A stretch of 20,865 nt of DNA from Comamonadaceae bacterium (GTDB lineage: Bacteria; Pseudomonadota; Gammaproteobacteria; Burkholderiales; Burkholderiaceae_C). The number at the start of each line of letters is the position of its first letter. Within the stretch, counting starts at the first letter, position 1. Both the position numbers and the translations under genes were made by a program. Below the pieces are notes generated by a model. That model did not search any database. It had not been told where the DNA came from and worked only from the letters and a program-made list of their open reading frames with translations. The DNA lies in the NCBI GenBank assembly GCA_947374485.1, contig CANCCF010000063.1:1-20865 (forward strand), given 5' to 3'. Below, one piece after another: positions 7,775 through 14,087 of the stretch.

Positions 7775-8403
7775 GTAATGGTGCTCGTAGTCATGCGTGG
7801 GGAGGCGGTGGCGTTGGCTTGTTGCAGGCTGGTGGCCAGGCCGCCGTAGCCGGTGAGGTGGTATTCAAAGGCCAGGCCCAGGCGCGCTGCTGCGGCTTGG
7901 CCTGCGGCCATTTTTTCGGCCGATTCCACCTGCGCCAGGTAGGTCAGCTTTTTGTAGTTGCCAAAATAAATCGGCAGCAACTCGGGGTGCTTGTCGATGC
8001 CCAAGCCGTGGATGATGAGGCGCTCAAAGTGCTGCAGCAAAAAGTCGGTCAGGTAAAACGTGCCCAACTCGGCCTCGGCCAGTGCCTCGAACTGTGCCGT
8101 TCCGGCAAAAAATTCATAGCAATGGGCGCCAGGAATACGCTCCACGCCTTCTTGCGCCAGCACCGAATCCAGTAGGCCACCGGTACCGCAGTCGGCATAG
8201 GCGACAAAGATGGACGTGAAGCGCCCACGCGCTGCGTGGATCTTGGCGCGCACCGCTTCCGGAATTTTCTCCGGCCGGTTGTGCAAGTCTGCGGGCAGGC
8301 ACTGCACCACCATGTGCGGCCAGTGGTTGAGCGTGCGCAGGGCCACAATCTCGCGCGCCAGGGCGCCGCAGGCAATGACCAGGAAGGCTGGCTGTGCACC
8401 CAT
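7762..8403 (-). CDS. DUF1638 family protein
   Basis: A 213-residue protein that I recognise as DUF1638 (PF07796), of unknown function. Conserved-looking motifs are IACGALAREI (Cys12), CLPADLHNRP (Cys35), AYADCGTGG (Asp71-Cys72) and HCYEFFAG (His94-Cys95). This Cys/His/Asp set could bind a metal or cofactor. No signal peptide or clear membrane helix is seen. It lies 66 nt downstream of the corrinoid protein gene and overlaps the next gene by 13 nt. Members of this family are known near methylamine-type methyltransferase genes in methanogens, which agrees with the context. Whether it handles the corrinoid, loads a metal, or is itself a methyltransferase component cannot be told from sequence. 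The start at 8403 is an ATG. Confidence 0.8.
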   Translation of the reverse strand: MGAQPAFLVIACGALAREIVALRTLNHWPHMVVQCLPADLHNRPEKIPEAVRAKIHAARGRFTSIFVAYADCGTGGLLDSVLAQEGVERIPGAHCYEFFAGTAQFEALAEAELGTFYLTDFLLQHFERLIIHGLGIDKHPELLPIYFGNYKKLTYLAQVESAEKMAAGQAAAARLGLAFEYHLTGYGGLATSLQQANATASPRMTTSTITWQN

Positions 8404-8469
8404 GGCAGCTACGACGTTCGTGGCAGACGCGGGTGACAGACAGCGGTGCCGGACAGCGGGGCTTGGACT

Positions 8470-9174
8470 TCAGGCCGCAGCAGCTGCGCGGCGTGCGGCG
8501 ATCAGGGTCTTGGCGGTTTCGACCGCAATGCCGGCGTCGCGGCAATAGGCGTCTGCGCCCACGGCCTTGCCAAACTCTTCGTTCAGTGGCGCGCCACCGA
8601 CCAGCACGATGTAGTCGCTGCGAATGCCTTTTTCTTTCAATGTGTCGATCACCACCTTCATGTAAGGCATGGTGGTGGTCAGCAGGGCTGAGAGACCCAG
8701 GATGTCAGGCTTGTGCAGCTCGATGGCTTCCAGGTATTTCTCGACGGGGTTGTTGATGCCCAGGTCGATCACCTCAAAGCCAGCACCTTCCATCATCATG
8801 CCCACCAGGTTTTTGCCGATGTCATGGATGTCACCCTTGACCGTGCCAATGACCATCTTGCCGATGGGTGCGACGCCGGTTTCGGCCAGCAGGGGGCGCA
8901 GGATTTCCATGCCGCCCTTCATGGCGTTGGCTGCCAGCAGCACCTCGGGCACAAACAGAATGCCGTCGCGGAAGTCCACGCCCACAATGCGCATGCCTTC
9001 CACCAGGGCGTCGTCCAGCACACGGGCGGCGGTCCAGCCACGGCCGAGCAGGATGTTGGTGGCTTCCACCACCTCTTCGCGCAGGCCGTTGTACAAATCG
9101 TCATGGACCTGCTCTGTCAGCTCCTCGTCGTTCAAGGTGTTCAGATCCAGATCGTCTTCAAATTCATTGGCCAC
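8470..9174 (-). CDS. Methyltransferase cognate corrinoid protein (B12-binding)
   Basis: A 234-residue corrinoid protein with an N-terminal helical cap domain (about 15-95, including VEGMRIVGVDFRDGILFVPEVLL) and a C-terminal B12-binding Rossmann domain. The cobalt ligand is His117 in the DIHDIGKNLV motif (D-x-H-x-x-G). The SAL motif near 162 and VGGAPLN near 192 complete the B12 signature. It carries methyl groups between a substrate-specific methyltransferase and the tetrahydrofolate methyltransferase. I chose GTG at 9174 as start: an AGGAG ribosome binding site lies 6 nt upstream, and the protein then begins at MANEFEDD, the usual N-terminus length. The open frame continues 32 codons upstream through the promoter region. 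It is the first gene of the minus-strand operon, downstream of a candidate operator. Confidence 0.9.
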   Translation of the reverse strand: MANEFEDDLDLNTLNDEELTEQVHDDLYNGLREEVVEATNILLGRGWTAARVLDDALVEGMRIVGVDFRDGILFVPEVLLAANAMKGGMEILRPLLAETGVAPIGKMVIGTVKGDIHDIGKNLVGMMMEGAGFEVIDLGINNPVEKYLEAIELHKPDILGLSALLTTTMPYMKVVIDTLKEKGIRSDYIVLVGGAPLNEEFGKAVGADAYCRDAGIAVETAKTLIAARRAAAAA

Positions 9175-9283
9175 CGCTAACTCCTGATAAATGATGTGCC
9201 CGGTACACCGTATTGCCACGGGATGAGCGTATTGAAAATGGTACGAGTCGCCATCCGCAGTAGCTGACAAAATAGCGACTTTG

Positions 9284-9302
9284 GATTGTCGTCATACGAC
9301 AG
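9284..9302. promoter_or_regulatory. Candidate operator GATTGTC-N6-CGACAG (copy 1)
   Basis: This site lies between the divergent corrinoid operon and purU. Read on the minus strand it is CTGTCG-N6-GACAATC. It contains a perfect inverted repeat TGTCGT-cat-ACGACA (9287-9301). The same 7+6 fixed bases with the same 6-nt spacer recur at 14021-14039, upstream of choV. Half-sites of the TGTCG type are known for AraC-type relatives such as Pseudomonas ArgR. The likely binder is the GbdR-like regulator at 10772-11797. Confidence 0.6.
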
Positions 9303-9466
9303 TTCCATTGTGGCGCAAATGCCCCCGTCGCTCGGGTCGAAATCACCGTCGCTGCAAGATAATTCGCGCCGCTGGCAATCCCTAAACTGCCCCCAGAGAC
9401 AGCCTTGGCTGCCACTTCACATCCATTGTCAGAAACCCGTTGTAAAACCCCAGGAGTTCCCATTCC

Positions 9467-10342
9467 ATGTCCGTACCCCTTGAAGGCAAGCCCCACTACA
9501 TCCTCACGGCCACCTGTGACAGCCGCATGGGCACGGTGGCCCGTGTGTCGGGCTTCCTGGCCTCGCACAATTGCTACATCACCGACATGCAGCAGTTTGA
9601 CGATGTGATCACCGGTCGCTTCTTCACCCGCATCAGCTTTTATGGCAACCCCGGCAACACGCCCGAGCTGGCCGCCCTGCGCGAGCAGTTCCAAACCGTG
9701 GCCCGTGCCGAGGAAATGGAGTGGGCGATTGTGGAGGCCGAGAAGAAGCCGCGCGTGATGATTCTGGTCTCCAAGTTCGACCACTGTCTGGTGGACTTGC
9801 TGTACCGCAACCGCACCGGCGAGCTGAAGATGGAGATCAGCTGCGTGGTCTCCAACCACCCCGATTTGCGCGACCTGGTGGAAGCGCAAGGCCTGCGCTA
9901 TGTGCACATTCCGGTGACGGCCGAGACCAAGGCAGCGCAGGAAGACAAGCTCATGGCCTTGGTGGAAGAAACCCAGAGCGAGCTGGTGGTGCTGGCGCGT
10001 TACATGCAGGTGCTCTCCGACGACCTGTGCCGCCGCCTGCGCGGCCAGGCCATCAACATCCACCATTCCTTTTTGCCCGGCTTCAAGGGTGCCAAGCCCT
10101 ACCACCAGGCGCATGCGCGCGGCGTCAAGCTCACGGGTGCCACGGCCCACTATGTGACGGCGGATCTGGATGAAGGCCCGATCATCGAGCAGGTGGTGCA
10201 GCGGGTGGACCACACCTATACGCCAGAGAAGCTGGCGGCTGCAGGGCGCGATTCGGAGTGCCGCGCTTTGGCCACTGCGGTGCGGCTGCATGTGGAGCGG
10301 CGGGTGTTTTTGAATGACTCGAAGACGGTGATATTTGGGTAA
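9467..10342 (+). CDS. purU: Formyltetrahydrofolate deformylase
   Basis: A 291-residue enzyme that hydrolyses 10-formyl-tetrahydrofolate to formate and tetrahydrofolate. An N-terminal ACT domain (about 10-90) is followed by a formyltransferase catalytic domain. The catalytic triad is seen as Asn197 and His199 in the NIHHSFLPGF motif and Asp235 in DLDEGPII. The ATG at 9467 has a CAGGAG ribosome binding site about 10 nt upstream. It is divergent from the corrinoid operon. This placement suggests it releases formate at the end of one-carbon oxidation of methyl groups and frees tetrahydrofolate; FolD-type steps would be encoded elsewhere. The housekeeping role in purine/folate balance is the alternative explanation. 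Confidence 0.93.
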   Translation: MSVPLEGKPHYILTATCDSRMGTVARVSGFLASHNCYITDMQQFDDVITGRFFTRISFYGNPGNTPELAALREQFQTVARAEEMEWAIVEAEKKPRVMILVSKFDHCLVDLLYRNRTGELKMEISCVVSNHPDLRDLVEAQGLRYVHIPVTAETKAAQEDKLMALVEETQSELVVLARYMQVLSDDLCRRLRGQAINIHHSFLPGFKGAKPYHQAHARGVKLTGATAHYVTADLDEGPIIEQVVQRVDHTYTPEKLAAAGRDSECRALATAVRLHVERRVFLNDSKTVIFG

Positions 10343-10423
10343 CTCTGGTCAGGGGTTCTGGGGCTGGTCACTGGGGGAGGTTTTTCCCTGCGGGGCTTTT
10401 GTATGTCCCCCCTATCCCCCCCG

Positions 10424-10453
10424 CCCCTTTCACCCCCGCCGGGGTGAAAGGGG
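10424..10453. terminator. 13-bp perfect hairpin downstream of purU
   Basis: CCCCTTTCACCCC (10424-10436) pairs with GGGGTGAAAGGGG (10441-10453) around the loop CGCC. It lies 82 nt after the purU stop. No clean T-run follows, so termination is inferred from stem strength and from its place between convergent genes. Confidence 0.45.
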
Positions 10454-10560
10454 AGCTAAAGCGGACAGCCGATTTGGTTGGTTCGCTTCGGCTACGGGAT
10501 AAATTCAAGTGAAGCGCGTTGGTGCGCCAAGTTTTGTACGGCGCCGCTCACACCATCCGC

Positions 10561-10596
10561 ACGCCCACGCCCACGCCCACGCCCACGCCCACGCCC
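10561..10596. repeat. Tandem hexamer, six copies of ACGCCC
   Basis: Six perfect copies of the hexamer ACGCCC, with partial copies on both sides, lie in the centre of the large inverted repeat. Copy number of such arrays is prone to slippage. Read on the minus strand it would encode alternating Gly-Val, but nothing suggests it is translated. Confidence 0.9.
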
Positions 10597-10771
10597 ACGC
10601 GCGCTGCGCTTGTTAGCGCCGTAGCCGAAGCGACAAAATAAAATCGGCTGTCCGACTTGGCTCCCTTTCCGCCCCGGCGGGGGTGGAAAGGGCGGGGGGA
10701 AAGGGGGGGGATTACAAAAGCCCCGCAGGGAAAAACCTTACCCAGTGACCAATCCCAAAAGGTCAGACAAC

Positions 10772-11797
10772 TCAAACCTCCAAGTCCGCCTCACCAACAT
10801 CCTCACCCAGCGAAACCTTGCGGCTGTTACGCCGCTCCGCACTCGGCGTGTGCCCAAACAGATCCCGGTAGCACTTGGAAAAATGCGGCGGCGACTGGAA
10901 GCCGCAGGCCACCGCCACTTCCATGATCGACATGGAAGTTTGCAGCAGCAAACCACGGGCGCGCCGCAGCCGCATGTCGAGGTAGTACTTGGTCGGCACC
11001 TCGCCCACATAGCGCTTGAACAGTCGCTCGATCTGGCGTCGTGACACGCCCACCAGATGGGCAATCTCGTCGAGCGACAAGGGTTCTTCCAGATTGGCCT
11101 CCATCAGCGCGGCGGCCTCGATCAGGTTTTCATGGAACAGGCCCACGCGCGCCAGGAGTGGCACATGCTGGCGGTCCTGGTCGCTGCGGATGCGGTCCAG
11201 AATGAACTGGTCGGAGATCTGCGGCGCAATGTCGCGGCCCAGGTGGTTCTTGATGATGTTGAGCATCAGGTCCAGCGGCGCCACGCCACCCGAGCAGGTG
11301 TAGCGGTCGCGGTCGATGGCGTAGAGCTGCTTGGAAAATTGCACCGCCGGGAACTGCTCCTCCAGCGCCGACATGTTCTCCCAGTGCACCACCGCCTTGT
11401 ACTTGTCCAACAGACCGGCCTTGGCCAGCGCGTAGCCACCGGTGCACAGCGAGCCCAAAGGCACCAGACGCTGCGCCAGGCGACGCAGCTCGGCAATCAG
11501 CTCGGGGGTCACGGCTTGTTCGACATTCACGCCACCACAGACAAACACGATGTTGGCCGGGCCAATGTGGTCGATCGCCACGGTGGGAGACATGGCCAAG
11601 CCATTGCTGGCGGCCACCGGTTTGCCGTCCATGCTCGCCAGGGTCCACTCGTAAACGTCCTGCTCGGCCACGCGGTTGGCCATGCGCAGGGCCTCCACTG
11701 CGCTGGAGAGTGCAATCAGGGAATAGTTGTGCAGCGTCAGGAAAACAAAGCGGTGCTTGGGCAGTGCTCCGTTGCGGCGGGGGGAGGGTAAATCCAT
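10772..11797 (-). CDS. GlxA-family AraC-type transcriptional regulator, GbdR-like
   Basis: A 341-residue regulator with an N-terminal DJ-1/PfpI-like sensor domain (about 15-190, with the FVCGGVNVE and GSLCTGGYALAKAG segments) and a C-terminal AraC helix-turn-helix pair (about 225-325, including LSLDEIAHLVGVSRRQIERLFKRYVG and the PHFSKCYRDLFGHTPS signature). This architecture is that of GbdR, the glycine betaine/dimethylglycine-responsive activator of Pseudomonas, and of related regulators such as CdhR and ArgR. It starts 15 nt after the choW stop, so it is probably in the choV-choW operon and controls choline/betaine use. It lacks a good ribosome binding site. A shared operator candidate occurs upstream of its own operon and upstream of the corrinoid operon. 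The exact effector is not determined. Confidence 0.85.
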   Translation of the reverse strand: MDLPSPRRNGALPKHRFVFLTLHNYSLIALSSAVEALRMANRVAEQDVYEWTLASMDGKPVAASNGLAMSPTVAIDHIGPANIVFVCGGVNVEQAVTPELIAELRRLAQRLVPLGSLCTGGYALAKAGLLDKYKAVVHWENMSALEEQFPAVQFSKQLYAIDRDRYTCSGGVAPLDLMLNIIKNHLGRDIAPQISDQFILDRIRSDQDRQHVPLLARVGLFHENLIEAAALMEANLEEPLSLDEIAHLVGVSRRQIERLFKRYVGEVPTKYYLDMRLRRARGLLLQTSMSIMEVAVACGFQSPPHFSKCYRDLFGHTPSAERRNSRKVSLGEDVGEADLEV

Positions 11798-11812
11798 CAG
11801 GGAATACGGTGG

Positions 11813-12691
11813 TCAGGTGCCGTTGTCATGGGGTTTGAGGCCGAGTTTAGCCCTCAGCGTCTGGCGTTTGCCCTGTGCTCCAAAAGTTTCGGTGATGCGG
11901 TCCAGCATGATGGCCAGGAGCACCACAGCCAGGCCCGATTCGAAGCCCAGGCCGATGTCCAGGCGCTGTATGCTGGCCAGCACATCGTTGCCCAAACCGC
12001 CCGCGCCCACCATGGAAGCGATGATGACCATGGACAGCGCCATCATGATGGTCTGGTTGATGCCCGCCATGATGGAAGGCATGGCTCCGGGGATCTGCAC
12101 CTTGAACAGCACCTGTGTCGGCGTGCAGCCAAAGGTAACGCCAGCCTCCACCTGTTCCTTGTTGACCTGGCGAATCCCCAGGTTGGTCAGGCGCACCACC
12201 GGCGGCATGGCGAAGATGACGGTAGCCAGCACGCCGGGCACGCGGCCCAGGCCGAACAGCATGGCCGCCGGGATCAGGTAGACAAAGGCGGGCATGGTCT
12301 GCATGAAGTCCAGCGTGGGCCGCACGATGGAAGCCACCCGGTCGCTGCGCGCGGCCCAGATCCCCAGCGGCATGCCCAGCACCAGGCTGATGACGGTGGC
12401 GGCGATGATGAGCGCCAGCGTCACCATGGTCTGCGGCCAGAAGCCGGTGGCGTCAATCACATAGCAGCAGGCCAGGCAGAACAGGGAAAATTTCCAGCCC
12501 ACGCGCCAGAAGCCCACCGCCACCAGCAAGGCGGTAATCACCGGCATAGGGATAGCCTGCAGCCCTAGCTCCAGGCCTTCGGTCAGCGTGCCGATACCTG
12601 AGCCCATGCGCTCCAGCGTGCCGCCATCGTTGTCGATGACGAACTTGACACCCTGGTCCACCCACTCGCCCAAGGGCAGGGATTCACTCAT
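11813..12691 (-). CDS. choW: Choline ABC transporter permease
   Basis: A 292-residue inner-membrane permease of the proline/glycine betaine/choline importer class. Several hydrophobic segments are visible from about residue 45 on. The cytoplasmic coupling loop has the form EQVEAGVTFGCTPTQVLFKVQIPGAMPSIMAGI, the usual EAA motif at about 185-215. The gene overlaps the end of choV by 8 nt and is followed 15 nt later by the regulator. It would pair with ChoV (ATPase) and, in the periplasm, ChoX encoded 9 kb away. ProW-like glycine betaine transport is an alternative; the choline call comes mainly from ChoX. Confidence 0.87.
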   Translation of the reverse strand: MSESLPLGEWVDQGVKFVIDNDGGTLERMGSGIGTLTEGLELGLQAIPMPVITALLVAVGFWRVGWKFSLFCLACCYVIDATGFWPQTMVTLALIIAATVISLVLGMPLGIWAARSDRVASIVRPTLDFMQTMPAFVYLIPAAMLFGLGRVPGVLATVIFAMPPVVRLTNLGIRQVNKEQVEAGVTFGCTPTQVLFKVQIPGAMPSIMAGINQTIMMALSMVIIASMVGAGGLGNDVLASIQRLDIGLGFESGLAVVLLAIMLDRITETFGAQGKRQTLRAKLGLKPHDNGT

Positions 12692-13898
12692 GACTGGCCT
12701 CCACTTCTTCCACCATCTTCTTCAACAAAATTGTCTGGGTGACAGCACCCAGGTAGCGCATGTCGGCGTCCACCACCGGCAGCGGCACCGGGTTCATCAC
12801 CAGGCGGCCAATGAGCTCGCGCAGCACCAGAGACTCGGCCACCGGCATGATCTGGGGCAGAAAGGCGCTTGATAGTTGCTGCGTGCCCGATTCCAGGCCG
12901 CGGTACATGGAATCCATGGACACGGCGCCCTGCAGGCGGCCGTCTTGGCCGACTACAAAGGCAAAGTGGCGCTGGGTCTCGCGCAGCTGTGCAATGGCTG
13001 CGCGCATGTCGGCCTGGGCATCGCCGCTGGCCTGGATCACCAGGGTTTCATCCCGGCTGGCCACGTCCTTGGCGACCAGGTATTTGTTGACATCCACGCC
13101 CTTGAAGAAGGCGCGCACATAGGCATCACTCGGGTTGCGCAGAATCTCGTCAGGGGTGCCGATTTGCACAATGCGACCGCCTTCCATGATGGCAATGCGG
13201 TTGCCGATATGGAAGGCCTCGTCCAGGTCGTGCGAGACGAACACAATCGTGCGCTGTTGCTCGGCCTGCAGCTTGAGCAAGAGTTCCTGCATCTCGGTGC
13301 GCTTGAGCGGGTCGAGCGCCGAGAAGGCTTCGTCCATCAGCATCAGCGAAGGGTCCACCGCCAGGGCGCGGGCCAGTCCCACGCGCTGCTGCATACCACC
13401 CGACAGTTCGGCCGGCATGCGGTTTGCGAAGGCCTTGAGGCCGACCTGGTCCAGCACTTCCATGGCGCGTATTTCACGCTCCTTGCGGCCTATGCCCGCC
13501 ACTTCCAGGCCAAAGGCGGTGTTGCGCAGCACCGAGAGATGGGGAAGCAAGGCGAAGGACTGGAACACCATGGCCAAATCCCTGCGGCGCAGTTCGATCA
13601 ACGCCTTTTTGCTCATGGTGGCCACATCGTTGCCACCGACCAGAATCTGGCCGTGGGTGGGGTCGACCAAGCGGTTCAGTAGGCGAATGAGAGTGGACTT
13701 GCCGGAGCCGGAGAGGCCCATCAGGACAAAGATTTCGCCTTCGTTGACGTGGAAGTTGGCGTCCTTGACGCCCACCACCATGCCGGTTTGCTGGAAGATT
13801 TCGTCCTTGCTCAGGCCACGCTGGAGCATTTGCATGGCCAGCGCGGGATCGTGTCCGAAGACCTTGTAGAGATTCTTGACGACGACTTTTTCGGCCAC
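12684..13898 (-). CDS. choV: Choline ABC transporter ATP-binding protein with CBS domains
   Basis: A 404-residue ATPase energising choline import. Walker A is GLSGSGKST (61-69), the Q-loop Gln is 113, the ABC signature is LSGGMQ (165-170), and Walker B is LMLMDE (185-190) followed by the SALDPL D-loop. The C-terminal region (about 275-395) looks like two CBS domains, known in the OpuA/ProV class to sense ionic strength or nucleotides. The N-terminal segment (KVFGHDPALAMQMLQRGLSKDEIFQQTG) is typical of the ProV/ChoV group. I chose the GTG at 13898: it has a GAGGA ribosome binding site 8 nt upstream, and the frame before it codes for an untypical Arg-rich leader. First gene of the choVW-regulator operon. 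Confidence 0.87.
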   Translation of the reverse strand: MAEKVVVKNLYKVFGHDPALAMQMLQRGLSKDEIFQQTGMVVGVKDANFHVNEGEIFVLMGLSGSGKSTLIRLLNRLVDPTHGQILVGGNDVATMSKKALIELRRRDLAMVFQSFALLPHLSVLRNTAFGLEVAGIGRKEREIRAMEVLDQVGLKAFANRMPAELSGGMQQRVGLARALAVDPSLMLMDEAFSALDPLKRTEMQELLLKLQAEQQRTIVFVSHDLDEAFHIGNRIAIMEGGRIVQIGTPDEILRNPSDAYVRAFFKGVDVNKYLVAKDVASRDETLVIQASGDAQADMRAAIAQLRETQRHFAFVVGQDGRLQGAVSMDSMYRGLESGTQQLSSAFLPQIMPVAESLVLRELIGRLVMNPVPLPVVDADMRYLGAVTQTILLKKMVEEVEASHE

Positions 13899-14087
13899 TG
13901 TTTTTGTCCTCGGTTGCGATGGGCACACCGCCGCGCGACTGCGCTGCGCTCCCCAAGCTATGCATGAAGCGGGCCATGCTAGCCGCACAAAGCGCAGCTT
14001 AGCCCCCAATTGCGCCGCCCGATTGTCAATCTGCGACAGAAGCCAGAGGCACTAGGGAATCCCCCTAGCCAACGCAGTGCGCAGCCT
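13899..14087. promoter_or_regulatory. Upstream region of choVW operon
   Basis: This 189-nt gap lies between corA and choV. It contains the operator candidate at 14021-14039, within which a TTGACA -35-like hexamer reads on the minus strand (14025-14030). No good -10 sits at 17 nt, which would fit an activator-dependent promoter. A small hairpin, CTAGGG/CCCTAG (14052-14068), lies at the corA end and lacks a T-run. Confidence 0.5.
14021..14039. promoter_or_regulatory. Candidate operator GATTGTC-N6-CGACAG (copy 2)
   Basis: Same 13 fixed bases and same 6-nt spacer as the site at 9284-9302. It lies about 120 nt upstream of choV and overlaps a TTGACA-like -35 hexamer on the minus strand. Two copies at the two expected promoters, and none noticed in other intergenic gaps of the window, make it a good candidate binding site for the GbdR-like regulator. 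Confidence 0.6.

Larger units (their letters stand above)
10361..10755. repeat. Large imperfect inverted repeat with central hexamer repeat
   Basis: The left arm (10361-10497) and right arm (10619-10755) are both 137 bp and are imperfect reverse complements of each other, including the shared core GGTTTTTCCCTGCGGGGC. Each arm has its own internal hairpin: 13 bp perfect at 10424-10436/10441-10453, and a similar one at 10663-10675/10680-10692. The 121-bp centre carries a tandem hexamer. The whole block fills the gap between two convergent genes, so it can end transcription from both sides. It may be a dispersed repeat of REP/BIME or MITE type. Confidence 0.85.

Noticed and set aside
9175..9466. 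Cobalamin riboswitch upstream of the corrinoid operon
   Set aside because: I searched by eye for the conserved B12-box sequences and found none on either strand; the region is better explained by a protein operator.
10561..10596. Short regular repeats as a CRISPR array
   Set aside because: The units are 6 nt and directly adjacent with no spacers.
10548..10775. Minus-strand open frame with Gly-Val repeats
   Set aside because: The repeats come from the ACGCCC tandem array inside the inverted repeat; no start signal or homology supports translation.
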